Shown piece by piece: positions 1 through 12,636 of a DNA stretch of 64,000 nucleotides. The stretch's first letter is position 1, and every line of letters starts with the position of its first letter. This DNA is from Mauremys mutica (Eukaryota; Chordata; Testudines; Geoemydidae). The DNA lies in assembly GCF_020497125.1 (NCBI RefSeq), contig NC_059082.1:30774965-30838964 (forward strand), written 5' to 3'. The notes under the pieces were generated by a model that made no database searches, was not told where the DNA came from, and saw only the letters and a program-made list of their open reading frames with translations. The position numbers were made by a program, and so were the translations under genes.

Positions 1-640
1 TTCCAGTCACAGCTTACAGTCATAGATGACAAGATGAAGTGAGAAACCCAAAGAAGCCATTGAAAGAGCTTTTCTGCCCTCTTACACAATGCTGTGGTGA
101 GGAAGACAGTATTTGACCGAAGTGGGTTAGTGCCTGTGGGCTTTACAGAAGAAATAAGTCCATAGTAGGGGGTTTAATTGGGGACATGGGATAGTCATTT
201 GGCACCATCTACATTTCACAATTTCTGGATCACATTACGCACTTCATTGGTAGCAAAGCAATATTTCCTTAGCAAGATGTTGTTCACCTGCATTGGCTCA
301 ATGATGATCAAATTCACTCAGACGTAGACGTTTCTACATTTATGCATGCATGACTTTTGTGAGCTCGACCCAGAACTGCTGTAAAGTCCACGAATGGTAC
401 TACCCTAGAAGACTACTTGAGAAGTTGCAGGTGGGTCAGAATTTGTGATCCTGCTGCTTAGTGAGTTTAGCAACAGGAGGTATATTACATCAGTGCTTGA
501 AAGACTACAATGGCTCTCTGTTTGCTTCCTGATGGAATTCAATATGTTGACATTGATCTGCAAAACCCTACACATTTTGGGTCCTAGCAAATCCCTCCTT
601 GCACACCATCAAAACTGAGATCCACTCAGGACTCTAGACT
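1..640 (+). mobile_element. Degenerate L2-type LINE reverse-transcriptase remnant
   Basis: About 480-610 on the plus strand reads, with one open frame, as a peptide of the form I-T-S-V-L-E-R-L-Q-W-L-S-V, then M-E-F-N, then K-T-L-H, then G-P-S. This has the spacing of the conserved C-terminal block of L2/Rex-type LINE reverse transcriptases (ITPVLxxLHWLPV, then FK, then KALHGLAPSYL). Upstream (1-480) other frames give shorter similar-looking stretches broken by stops. The element is old, 5' truncated by the window edge and non-coding. Clade (L2, L3 or a relative) is not settled; the family assignment is from motif memory. The ORF on the opposite strand at 405-590 is a shadow of it. Confidence 0.5.
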
Positions 641-2947
641 TGCATATCTAGTGATGGGGCACTCGATTTTGAAATTTGCTTCCCTCATTGGTCTAGCAAA
701 GCCCTAGTTTGTTAAACTTTGAAGCATGTCCTAAAGATCATCTGTTCATTCAGCTTTTTTCCTTATGAAGCGATGAACACTTTATGCCTATCACTTTAAA
801 TCTGGGAACAAGTCTATTGCTATTTAGTTAATATTTGCCAATGAAGTTCTGTTTGACACATGCAATGAGTGCATTTATAAAAATGTGAAAAAAATGATTA
901 GGGCAATATTTAGATAGAGTTACGTCTATATAGGCATCAGTGTTTACTATATGTATATAGGGATCTCTCTCTTTTCCTCTCCCCCAACCCCCACACAGCA
1001 GAGCTGTAAATTCGTTGCAACTTGCAGCTGGTTTCCAGGACAGTTAGAATAAAATGAAGGGTTCCCAGAGGTAAGAGACCTGGGCTTTGGTGACGGGCCT
1101 TGGGGCTCATAGGACAGGGTAAGACCTTGTAGCCTCCTGGGCTGAGGTCCTCACCCTTTAGCACCCTCTGTCCTCCTTTGGGTGCTGGGGGTGGGGAAGG
1201 GTGCTAGAACTCAGTGAGCTGAGTCCTGGGGGTAGGCTGAGGAAAGCGTACCCTGAGTTAAGGTTTCTATCAGTAAGAAGCCCTGTAATCCCTGCACTGG
1301 AACCAATAGAGGAGAATATAAGTGATGGGTGGATAGTGCCCCTCCCCTGTGCTAGAGTTTTATAAAAATTGCTTAATTCCATGCATGTGTCTGTCCTCGT
1401 TTCACTGCTGTGACCCCATCAACTTGATGAACCAACATCTAACATCACTTGCCACGCGGACTTACAGTGGCTGTGCCGTGCTCTGTAAATAGTCATGATT
1501 GTTGTCTGTTGCTACAGATGATAAATAAAGGAGGAGGCAAAGGAGAATGAGTAGCTCATTCTTCTATTAATTCTACTTTAGATTGCATTTACTAAACAAA
1601 TGTAAATGATTTCTTCAAAGGCTTCTGTGAAAGGGTACTTTTCACATCATGGTGGTATAACAAGCTACAACAAGAGTCACTAGGGGATTGCTGTTTTCTG
1701 CTTCATTACAAAATTTATAATAGTAAACAGCTCTGACCAGAAGACTGAATAACTATCTGTGAACTATACAATTCACGTTAGTTGGAGAAAATGAATATAT
1801 TTCAAGATCAGGAGTTTTCCTTTGGGATCCTTACTCAAACCTGGCCTTCCTTCTCCTCTCAACCTGCAAGGGGCAGTCAAACAAATAAAGAAATGGCCTT
1901 AACACAGCTTCAAGGCTTTCAGGATATGAGAATTCAAGATCTACTATATCCCTTTATTACAGCAAGCCTTTTGATTTTCAATTACCCCAGTTTATCCCTT
2001 CACCAGGTCCTCTCATACAAGTTTTGGCAGCAGCCAGAAGAAGGCGGCCCAATCCTCTGGTGCTGTTACAGCAGCAGTCACCAGGTGGTGCTGTAACACA
2101 ATTGTACAAGGTTTTTTTTTTAGTGGGAGAGGCCTTTCCAGACTTTGAAAAAATGCTGCACCATTGTTAGTTTTTGATTCAGATTAGTTTTGGGGAGCGG
2201 TTGAAAGCAGCAGGGGTGTTTGCTCTCTGCCTATGTCTTTAAAGAGTGTCAATTCTTGGGGCAGAGTTCCTCTTTAGGAACTCAGCACTGGTATTTTGGC
2301 TGAGATTCCTGGAAGAGGGACTTGCCTATGCTGTACATGACCACCTCTGTTCCAAGACTGAGGTTACATAGAGTAACAAACTAAGTCACTGATTTCTTCT
2401 CCAACTGGAAACTCGACATCTGTTATCGCTCAGAAAAACACAACTGGCTTGACCAGCCGCTGGAAAATTCCTCCCCTGCCTAAAGGAACCTCAGGTGGTG
2501 TTACACTGCCAGCTGTGAGTGCAAAGCATATGGTTGATGGAAAAAAAAAATACATGACCTGGCCAATGCCCAGCTGCCCAGGGCCTGGAACTCAGTTTGT
2601 TATGGGATAGGATGAGTCACACTTTCTTGAGCTACAACAAGTATTCCCCAGTTGCAACCCAAGCTTTGGCCCCTGGAGCTCTTTATTTCTGCCAGGAGAT
2701 GATGCACTTCGGGAGGGTGTGAGGGGGAAAAAAAAGAGGTTGAGACAATATTTCATTGTTTGATGGGAAGGGACTAGCATGTTATTTTGCCACTTTTACA
2801 AAATTAAAATTTGGTTTTACATAAATACATGCCCTCAATAGGCAAGGAAATTTATTTTTAAGAGGTGCAAAAGTTATAAAAAATAAAATAAAATAGGCAA
2901 GGTCAACTAACAAAATGTCTTAAAAAAATAAAAAAGTAGGGAAAGTA
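641..2947. other. Anonymous sequence, no gene recognised
   Basis: Short ORFs only, none with a recognisable domain. A pyrimidine-rich patch lies at 960-990 and a G-rich patch at about 1160-1240. The GC-richer block 960-1380 may be an old repeat that I cannot name. No splice-bounded exon was seen. Confidence 0.4.
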
Positions 2948-2949
2948 AT

Positions 2950-3000
2950 GTGGTGAAATCCTGATGTCATTGACGTCGATAGGACCAAGATTTCACCCCA
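2950..3000. repeat. Palindromic ancient MITE fragment
   Basis: The segment starts TGGTGAAATC and ends GATTTCACCCCA, so its two ends are inverted copies of each other around a centre containing CATTGACGTCGATAGG. This is the pattern of an old amniote palindromic repeat built around 'cattgacttcaatggg'. A half copy with the same CCAGGATTTCACCC end lies at 6300-6341. Confidence 0.4.
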
Positions 3001-6000
3001 CGTCTTTGTACATTCATGTACAGTGCCTCACACTATGTTGATCCCAACAGCTGAGACCTCTGAGTGGGTCTGAATACATATAAAATAGTAACACCATGAC
3101 AATGATTAGACTTATTGAATTAATTCAACCCAGCCGATACACTGACCTCTGATGAAGTTACACCAGAGAAGAATTTTGCCCATTCATGCCAGTTTAGCAC
3201 ATGCTGCAGATATCCTACACATTTGTTTATATTGAAAGATAAGAAAAAACTGTTCTGAGGTTCTTGTTACTTTAAAGTGATAGACAGATCCATTAAAGAA
3301 CACAACAAGCTTGTTGATAGAGATAATCAGCTAGAAAGGTTAAACGTGATCACCAGTACCATCCTTAACCTTTCAGTCAATTAAAGTGACTGGAGAGAGC
3401 TTCAGGAAACAGGAGCGTAATTTCAACAGCACAGTGTTTAAAGACAGAAGAGAAGTGCTGCATCTTTCAAGTAGGTTTCTTGGTTCTTCCCCCCCCCCCC
3501 CCACGGGTCAATGTGAATACTTCTTTAAAATCTTCAGCCAACAGCACAATGATATGCCATCCTGCGCAAAGTCTGCGGCACCAGATTCCAGCACTTATCT
3601 ATGCCTATCACACTCACCTGAAGTTTGGCTCCATACCAAAAGGACTTCCACTGATAAATACTGCATCATAAAAGTAATGACTATGGACCCTGAAGTGCAT
3701 TGGGCACCTGGTTCTCCTGCATTCACCAAATGGGTCCTTCACTACCTCTTTACCAATCAGCACTAGAAAATACCAGCCAGCTGACAGAAGCATAAGGAAA
3801 TGTAAACCAATCCAGATCTTTGGAAGAAAAAAATGTGGTTTGTCAAAACCAGTTCCATCTATATTGAGTCTAAACTACTAGTTGCCAGTTTTGTTCTTTA
3901 TTACCAGGGTTCAAAAGATACATCCCCAAGCAAAGTAAGCCAAACCTGTGTGCGGTTCTTTTGGACCTAGATTTACAATAAATTTCACAATTATGGAACC
4001 TTGACTTCATTATGTTTTCCTCTACTTTCTGGCTAATGAAGGAGAGGTGTATTTTCCCATCATCACTAGAGGTATATCTGGAGTTACCCTGGTGCCTGTC
4101 CCTCTTACACTTCTGTATGAAATATTCGGTGTACTAAAATGAAGTGAGCATATAATCAACTTACTTTCTCTGTTGCTATTACTGTGTCTCACCTCCCCAT
4201 GACCACATTTGGTTCTAAGTTAGCGCTCCTGTAACAACAGCAATGTAAAAGACATGTTTACATACCATTTTTGTAACCGATAAAGTACCAGCAGATGGTG
4301 GTATCAACCATTGTTCCTGGCTTTTGTTGGACCAATAAAACTTACTCATTTCAAACAGCTTCCTTTGTGGAGCTCCATTCATCAGCCTTTAACAGGTGGG
4401 CCACTGCTAAATTATTCAGTATCTGAAACAGACTTTTAGATTTGATCTCTTTCCCACTCACTTTTCCTTAATAACTCTGTATGATTTTATAGGATTTTAG
4501 AAGCAACATGTGCTGAAAATACTATAGAAAGTCGGTCCGATTTGAGATCAAGCTATATAACAATTACTTGCAGTACTAGCTATATTTGGACATTTCCCCT
4601 AAATTAAGTATTTTGTGCTCCATTCAATCTTTCCCCTTGGTTCAATGTTTATTAACTAAGTAGCATTCAAATTACACTTAATTTATATTAGAGGAGACTT
4701 TTATAATCTTTATTAAAGAAGAATCTTGCTAAGAGTTTGGCAAAATACAATTAAAATATGTACTCGCTGAAAACTGGCTTGGGATTGCGTCATCAACTAG
4801 ATAATTTATTATGTTTACACAGTTACATGCAGTGGTTGGATAAATAGTTACATACACAAATAAAGACTGAAGTACATAAAAATGACCTCTCACAAGGAAT
4901 ATTATAAAGTCATGGCCTCATATTTAATTCATATTAGCAGTGTAAGGTTGACAGTAAGATCAGCAAAATTTTCATTCAATCTGATTATTTCTGTGCAATT
5001 TTTTGTAGTCCCTTACCTTCTTGAGGTCTCTTGTTTAGGTCAACAAAGCTCTGCACAAAAATAAAGTGCCCACTGACTGGAAATATTGGCTCTTAATACT
5101 TAATAAATGCTGAGGTACAGAAGGGGCAGGGCAAGGGAGACACAGCAAAGAAAAAGCAGAACATGGCAGAAGAGATTTTGGAGGGGAACAGGAAGAGGCA
5201 GATCTGAGAGGGAGTTCTTTCCAACCCCTCCAATACCAAAGGTCTCCCAGCCAGCTCTCCACACTGGGTGGGATAGAAAAGAAGGCAAAAGCCTGTGAAG
5301 GGCTGTGTGATACAAATGGCCTTCTGTGCCCTGATTTCTGCTCTTCTGTCGCAGCCCACAGAAACATCCCCAAGCCCACTGAGAGGAAGATGCTCGGCTC
5401 AGAATGGTGCGTATGGCTGAAATGGAGTCCCTACTGTGGCCTGGCTCAGCTTGCTCCCATTCCTTATGCCTCTGCATCTGAAATGCCCAGTCGACTAGCA
5501 ACTGCAGCTTTTATGAATACCCATGGGTAGCATTGCAGATATTGTCTAGTGAATTAGATTCAAATATTTCTCAAAGGACGGGCAGCCTTGGTGCTAGGCT
5601 TTGCTTTGTACAGGACTCAAACACTGACCTTCAGCAGTTTGAGCATTCAGCTTGATGTTACCATTTTGTTTGGATTCCTGCAACTGTTTACTGCGCTTTG
5701 TCCACAGAGTGCACCTTCTAGCTATGTCCATCTGCCAGCACTGGGCCTGAAGAAAACAGAGCTCTCAGAACTGTTCATTTCACATCCTGAGGTTTCATGG
5801 ATTTGGAGAACTGAGGACATGGGTAAAATGATTGATTTTCCTCTTTGCTTTATGAAACATCGCTTTTATGCTAGCCTAAAGAGCAGAACTAGAGAGCTGT
5901 GAAATGGATACAAGTAAAATGTCTAAGAAGATACACAGGCAGTCTAGCTATGTAGGGAATAGATTACAGCAGCATAGTGGTCAGCTTGAAAGTGCAGTGA

Positions 6001-6756
6001 ACTCATGCTAGTTGCTCAAATGCAGGACTGCTCCTCCTCAGTTCTATAGATGATCCCAAAGAATCTCGCGTTGTACTGATTTTTTGAGCCAAGATACTGT
6101 GCGTGCATGTATAAATAAATGCTGATGATGATCAGAAATATAGCTCTAGCATACACTGAAATTAATGCAGATAGAGGACTGTGTCTCAGGGGTGGGCTAT
6201 TTGATATAGAGCAATGCCTTCTAAACTGCCATTTCCAATCGGGCACTCAGTTCACTACTGACCAACAAAACAATCTTGACCATACTGAAGTGATTAGGAG
6301 TTTTTCCATTGACTGCAGCAGGGCCAGGATTTCACCCCCGTTACTGTGCTCTTCAGAGACCTAAGGCACCCTTGCCAAACTGTCATGAAAGTCTGCCAGT
6401 CCAGTCTCAAAGGCTACATAGCTCTCATTACTGTGATGGTGAAAATTAACATTTTACTCACCAGAAAGAGAAAAATATATTAGTCACCCTGATTCAAATG
6501 AAATTTTTGGAGGGCTGGGCTATTGCATGTGAAATGAACTGGTAGTGCTGGTTAAGTTCTTAGTGGACAAGATGACCATCACAATGATGACACTTGTTGA
6601 GAGAGATGGGGGGCGGGGAGGGGCGCCAGGAAGAAATAGTTACGGAGACCGAACTAGCCTCCCATTCCTAAAGGAGCTGTCATTGAGACACATTGGCATA
6701 GGAAAACCTTTTGACTATCCAATCTATACTTTTGAATATAGAGAGAGGACTTCATT
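3001..6756. other. Anonymous AT-rich sequence
   Basis: No recognisable gene. A run of 14 C lies at 3489-3502. The longest ORF (3386-3766, +) has no recognisable domain and spans the poly-C run, so it is probably chance. A half palindromic-MITE end lies at 6300-6341. The 5100-5500 block is somewhat GC-rich and gives overlapping minus-strand ORFs, with no motif seen. Confidence 0.4.
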
Positions 6757-6764
6757 TTCTAGGG

Positions 6765-7073
6765 CAGGGGTCAGCAATCTTTCAGAAGTGGAGTGCCAAG
6801 TCTTCATTTATTCACTCTAATTTAAGGTTTTGCGTGCCAGTAATACATTTTAACGGTTTTAGAAGGTCTCTTTCTATAAGTCTATAATATATAACTAAAC
6901 TATTGTTGTATGTAAAGCAAATAAGGTTTTTAAAATGTTTAAGAAGCTTCATTTAAAATTAAATTAAAATGCAGAGCCCCCCGGACCGGTGGCCAGGACC
7001 TGGGCAGTGAGTGCCACTGAAAATCAGCTTGCGTGCTGCCTTCGGCACGCGTGCCATAGGTTGCCTACCCCTG
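6765..7073 (-). mobile_element. Non-autonomous hAT MITE, copy 1 of 3
   Basis: A 309-bp element with inverted ends CAGGGGTCAGCAA and TTGCCTACCCCTG, flanked by a perfect 8-bp TSD, TTCTAGGG, at 6757-6764 and 7074-7081. It is the reverse orientation of the copies at 24.0 and 31.0 kb and colinear with them along its length. CAGGGG ends and 8-bp duplications are hAT hallmarks. It has no coding capacity, so it was mobilised in trans. Confidence 0.92.
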
Positions 7074-7081
7074 TTCTAGGG

Positions 7082-8509
7082 CTTTCAATTCAACATCTTT
7101 TATAGGCACTAAACTCGCTATTAAGTATTATACTTGAAATGAAAGAGGACATTTCTATATAAAGGTAGAGATTATTCAACTGTAGAAGAGAAAATACTAC
7201 CAATATAATTCTTCTAATACCTTCTAAACTAAAATAATTTAATAAAACATTATTTTCACTAATTTATTACACCACCAGCATGAGATTTATTTTTATGAAA
7301 CAACAAACACTAAAGAACTTAACAGCACAAGTGGAACAATCAAATCTCCCAGCCTCCAGAGAGACAATATATGGAACATAATTACATGCAGTACTCATTT
7401 TGCAAATGCTGTTGACTGGTTTCCAAGTTTAGCTAAACGTGTTCAGGAAATGGATGTCTGGAACTTAATGATGCTGTACGTTTGACCTCTTTCAGTCTTG
7501 ATACTTTCTACTTGCCAAACGTCATTTCAGCTTATATAAATGTTCAAGATCCGCTATTCCTCTGCAGTGAACTGACTGATCCATGAAGAGATTTTTAGAA
7601 TCTTAGTGGCCTAGTTTGTACTAAAACTTATTATAATCATTCAAAAGGATTTTATTCTCTCTGGATAAAGTTTCCAAAGGTTCCTAACATCCACATGAAA
7701 CCAAGGGTGTCCGTCTTTCATATCTGAAATGCATAGAGGTAATTCAAGGACAAAAGTGGAGAAAGGGGGTTATTTAAAAAAAGAGACATTTCTCCATGTT
7801 TTCTCTATTAACATATCAATTAGCTACTTAATCTTCTAGCAATTTAAACAGCATCAGCTTCTTAAACATATACTCTTTCTGCCCATCCACAAAATTGAAT
7901 ACAATTGTGATATCAAATGGCTGATATTTTCTCTCCTTTGTCTTAATGGAGATATTACTTTAAAAATATGTTTAAAAACTGCAGCTCATTACTCAAAACT
8001 ACCCCAATCACTTTGTAGGTTTGGATAAACTGGGACCCAGATCTCAATCATTCCTGCGTTGGCATTTGGTTTTTCAAAGCCAAAAATCTAGTCGGAGAAA
8101 TTTGCACCATCTAAATAAAAAAAGACACCTTTGTTTTTGCCCATCTCTGTTTTAAAGATTTATTAAGTTAGCATTTAAAAAGATACCTCAACAGTGCTCT
8201 CAACTGCCACGTATGGTGGCTGCACTTAAAAGCTTCTACTGTCAAAAAGCAGTTATCGCTTTGAGAGAGGAATTGTATTCCACTCAGGTTCCTGTGCTGA
8301 ATGGCTGTTTGCTCCCAGCCCTTCCCAGCTCTTCTGTTCACCTCAGTCTCTCAATATCTTTCTCCTTCCTCCACCACCTTCCCCCCACCACCTTCCCTTC
8401 AATATCCCCCTCCCTTGTTGTTCCATTTAGCTTATCCCCAGCTAACTTCCCAAAATAAAATAAATAAATCCTGGCATTAACATTACATTGGCCTCCATCA
8501 CACTATTCA
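7082..8509. other. Anonymous AT-rich sequence with a pyrimidine tract
   Basis: No gene recognised. A C/T-rich stretch lies at about 8310-8425 (runs of CTTCC, CCACC, CCCTCC), which could form a triplex-type structure. The ORF at 8213-8458 runs through it and looks like chance. Confidence 0.4.
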
Positions 8510-8662
8510 TGCAGTTTGTGTGTTTTCCCCGACCCTTCACCTGTCCTGTCTATTTACATTGTAAGCTCTTGGAGGCATCGTCTACTACTCTGTTTGTCCA
8601 GTGTCTAGCACGTGTTTTTTGTTTGGTCCTTAGGCACTACCATAATAAACACCACCACCACC
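8510..8662 (+). repeat. L2/MIR-like 3' tail
   Basis: Contains ACATTGTAAGCTCTTGGAGG, then GTCCAGTGTCTAGCAC, then TTAGGCACTACCATAATAAA. This order (TGTAAGCTC, then CTAGCAC, then GGCACTAC-TAATA) is the conserved tail shared by L2 and some MIR-type amniote repeats. It is old and truncated. Confidence 0.55.
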
Positions 8663-8689
8663 ACACCACAGTTTTGGTGTGATATTTCC

Positions 8690-10611
8690 TAGTCTTACAA
8701 TGGGGAATATTGCTAGGAGCAATACAACTTTTGAAATGGGAAGAAACTTCTCAAGTCCATCCACTCTATTACAGTGTCTGTTATTTTTCAAAATACAGTA
8801 AGACTTTCTAAGATGAACATACTCTGAAGATGGACTTTTGCCTTTATTAAGCCTAGCCTATGGATCTAAAGACCATTACTTTGCTTTGAACCCTCAGTCT
8901 AGATCATTACAGGGAAGCACAATTACATCCTCAAATCAAACAATATTTTCATATACTTGCCTCCTCCAATATCCAAAGCTATCTCAGGCAAGGTAAATAT
9001 GACTTTCTTGGGCAGAAGGAGGACTTCAGGAAACCCCATGTTCACTTCTTTGTTGATCTTGAAGATCGTCATTGTAGTTAGCAGAACTGGAGGAAAAGGC
9101 ATAAACAAGAACTGCGTTCTGCATATTATTCTAAGTGCGTCTATTGCAATTGCCTTCAGAGGTTTGCCCATGGCACATTGCTTGGTTAGCCTTCAGCAGC
9201 TGGTTGATTCAATCAGATTAAAAAAATACTGCTCTCTACTCACAGCAGATGCAAATTCTCAAATGCTGAGCTCCCATTTCTTATGGATATATCCATATTC
9301 AATCCACCATGGTCAGAAAACCTAGCAGAAGTTTGGGACTTCACAATAAAGTCTGGATGAATTCTAGATTTTTCTAAAAAAAATTCTGGAATTAGAATGA
9401 AAACATTTTCTTGCCAGGGCAATAACTTAAATAAATAAAACATAGCTGTATACCTGAATAAATGCATTTCCATTTTGCAGCCAGAAAAATATCAGATTTA
9501 AATTTTCTTTTTGCTGAATGCCCAAGATAGTCTCCTTTGATAATGTTCTTTAGTCTCTCAATCTGTGTCTCTTGGTGAGTTTCTGATACCACTAGCCATT
9601 CCTTGCCATACTCCTATTTTTCTGTGCTACTGTTCCACTTACTTGCTCCCATTTCATTTGCATGCCTGTGGCAGAAATGTGGGTGATGGAGGAAACTTCC
9701 ACTGAGCTTATCTCCTTCCAGTGAACCACAAATGGATACAGGTGATTGTGATATTAAAATATTCAGATGAGAAATGTCAACACCTTTAGGAGTAAGAGGG
9801 CTCATGTTTCCTAATCACATTCCAATTATTAAGTTATTCTTAATCTTCACACACCCCCCCCCCACAAATGAACCATGAGGGAGTACAACAATATTTTTTC
9901 TATTTCTCAACGGATCTAACACATGCAGTAAACTTTATGGTTAAAGAATTAACAGGGAAAGACAAGACGTTTACCACTCCGCCCTCCTCCACCATTTTGA
10001 ATAATTAGAAATCAAGTAAACAAATTGTCCCTTTTTTAACTAGGTCACCAGTTATTATTTTGTTCATTTAATAAAAAGGTTCCAAATATGCTGAATGTGC
10101 ATATCTAGGCTGAACTCAAAGAATTGAGGAGGGTGAATTTATATTATTAAGCAAATCTCTGAACAAGTGACTGCTGATGAATCAAACAAGACAAAAAGAT
10201 ATGAAGCAGAACCGTAAAGACAAAGCAAGCAGTCATCGCCCATAAAGCTAAACTACAAGGGAAGTGCATGAGAAGTTAATTCCCTTTGGTTACAACCTCT
10301 TGAGGTTAGTAACTGTACTGCACATTCACAAGAGAGGCCTCAGTGGTGGTGATGCTTTTGTAAGAAGAGGAATACTCCTCACTAGACAAAACATTTACTC
10401 TCCAAACCAATCAAGAACTGTAAATGAGACCACTTGGGGTTATTTAAGATCCCATGGTACCTTTTTGTAAGGACGACCGTTAACCTTGGTGCCATGGGTG
10501 AATCCAATTTGAGTAATTATATTCTTCCTACCTAATAGTCCTTGTGTATCATCAGCTGGATACAATATTCTTCATCATGCCCTGTCCTAAAAAGTTGTGT
10601 AGTGTTGCTGT
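8690..10611. other. Anonymous sequence
   Basis: Several 60-120 aa ORFs, for example 8957-9325 (+), lack recognisable motifs and sit in plain AT-rich DNA. A short poly-C run is at 9855-9864. Nothing else was identified. Confidence 0.4.
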
Positions 10612-10619
10612 CTTGAAGA

Positions 10620-10761
10620 CATAGATGCTGGAACTAGGGGTACGGCACCACCCACTGGCTTGAAGTGGTTCCATCATATACAGGGTTTACAGTTTGGTTC
10701 AATGGCTCTCAGCACATGCGTGCCCACCCCTCCCCCCGTACAAATTGTTCCAGCACCCCTG
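10620..10761. mobile_element. 142-bp hAT-like MITE
   Basis: The left end has ATGCTGGAAC and the right end GTTCCAGCACCCCTG, which are inverted copies. An 8-bp duplication, CTTGAAGA at 10612-10619 and CTTGAAAA at 10762-10769, differs at one base. Ends and TSD length fit a hAT miniature element; the consensus terminus CAGGGGTGCTGGAAC is preserved only on the right. Confidence 0.8.
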
Positions 10762-10769
10762 CTTGAAAA

Positions 10770-12628
10770 ACTGGCCTATGTCAGTGGTGGGTAATATATA
10801 TATAGTTTGTACAAGAACGCAGAAAAACAATCCCACAGTGAATCACATGAGACGAAACAGGCTTAAAAGTATTTTACCCCACTCTTATTAGCATTTTTTA
10901 CTAAAGCTCTTTAAATCTCTCAGTGACTAAAAAGTTAAAGGTGTTCCACTGGTGTGAGTAAATAAGGGAGCATGTAAAAGAATCTTATATACTAGAGAGG
11001 AAGAGTGAACAGGTAAACAACCTAGAGATGCTATTTCAGACGTGTATTTTCTACGTGTGAAAAATTTAAAGCTACATATTTATACTTACTGAGAACATGT
11101 AGCTATGAAAGTTTTACAGTACAATAGACAGTTATTATAATAACTAATCCAACAATTAAATTTCAGAATGACAGTGGAACCTAGCCTACAATTATATTAA
11201 CTTGAAATTAAAAAGACAAAAACCACGCCTCAGTTTCCACCTACATTGTGCACAGCAGTCTGAGGTATCTGAATACAGCACTCAGTCTTTATCAGCTGCA
11301 TTTAAAAAAGATGGAGATATACATGTAATAGTACCAAATTAAACAGTCTGAAATTAACCCAAAATTAATAGTAACAACCAAACTATGAATTTAAAAGCAA
11401 GTTACATGTAGTGACAAGTGACATGCTTAATTATTTGCAAAAACTACTGCCATTTCACTGTAATAAACTAAAATAGCTAAAAAACCACATCTGTTAACAA
11501 ACAGGACTCTCTACAGTGTAATGTAATCTTATTTCTGCTTTATCAACCTGATTAAAACCTAAATTAATTGCACCAGCAAATTAAAAATGGAATCATTTTC
11601 TTCTGAGCTTTGATTTTTCTATTTTTTGCATAAAGTTTTGGTCAGTTTATTTAAAATTAGAGGATGGAATTTTCTAAAAACTTAAGAGGCATTTCTAGAC
11701 ATGGGCTAACCTGCCGTGTGTATCCCATGATCTGGATCAGAGACCTGGGTGTAGCTATCAAAACCCAGGCATCCCTCTTTCCTAATTCTACTTTATATAG
11801 CCTGTAGGGAGCAGATGCAGAAATGAGAATGGCATGAAATGAGCACATGGAAATCTGAGAAGATAAAGTCATTTGGTGTAATAATTTATTTTGTTTGGAG
11901 GAATCTTCTTGCTAACAAAAGTTATTGGTTTAGCAACACATATTGGAATAAGAGACAATTTGTCTCCTCTTCTTCAGTTCTGCATATTCCCCAGTGCCAC
12001 AGTTTTATAAATTCTGTCCATCCAACTCCCTCTGTTCCTTGTGTCTGCAAAATCAGCCAAAAGGCTCTGACTGGACTGGCATTCATGAGATCTAATGGTA
12101 TATAGAAATACTAACTAACTGACTTAACAAAATGCTCTAGTCCAACAACTATGCTTGGAGAAATTAACCCATGTGAATAGTATGATACTAGGAGGGCCAT
12201 ATTTAGAAAACTTTTCAGGTAAAGTTAGGCACAACATTTGGGACAGTGGATTAGAGTTTAACTTGTTCTGTAATGATTCTGCTAATTTCCAGTTCACCAC
12301 CAGTCACAGTACAAAGGTTCCCCAGTCAGGTCTTTGTTACTTTACAGATGGCCTTAGGGTCACGAACTCTCAGCTGAGAGAGGGAACTTTAATTTGGACT
12401 ACTACTATGCTGATAGTGACCAAGTGGCGCTCTGTAACTCATCAAATAGGAGATGATAACCTTTAACTTGTGTTCTTAATAGACTGAGTGTAACCTGGCC
12501 AGCTCTTGCAAAATCACACAAGAGTCTTAGAACAAAGGCCATACGGTGTGAAAAGTAATTTCTACATACACAAGTTTATTAAAATATATTCGTAACAATA
12601 AGATATACTGTAGATCAGAAAATACATA
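10770..12628. other. Anonymous AT-rich sequence
   Basis: No gene, RNA or assignable repeat. ORFs at 11839-12105 and 12155-12466 have no motif that I recognise. Confidence 0.4.
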
Positions 12629-12636
12629 GTTTATAG

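Noticed and set aside
3386..3766. 126-aa plus-strand ORF as a possible novel gene
   Set aside because: Runs across a 14-C homopolymer in AT-rich DNA; no motif, no splice or promoter context.
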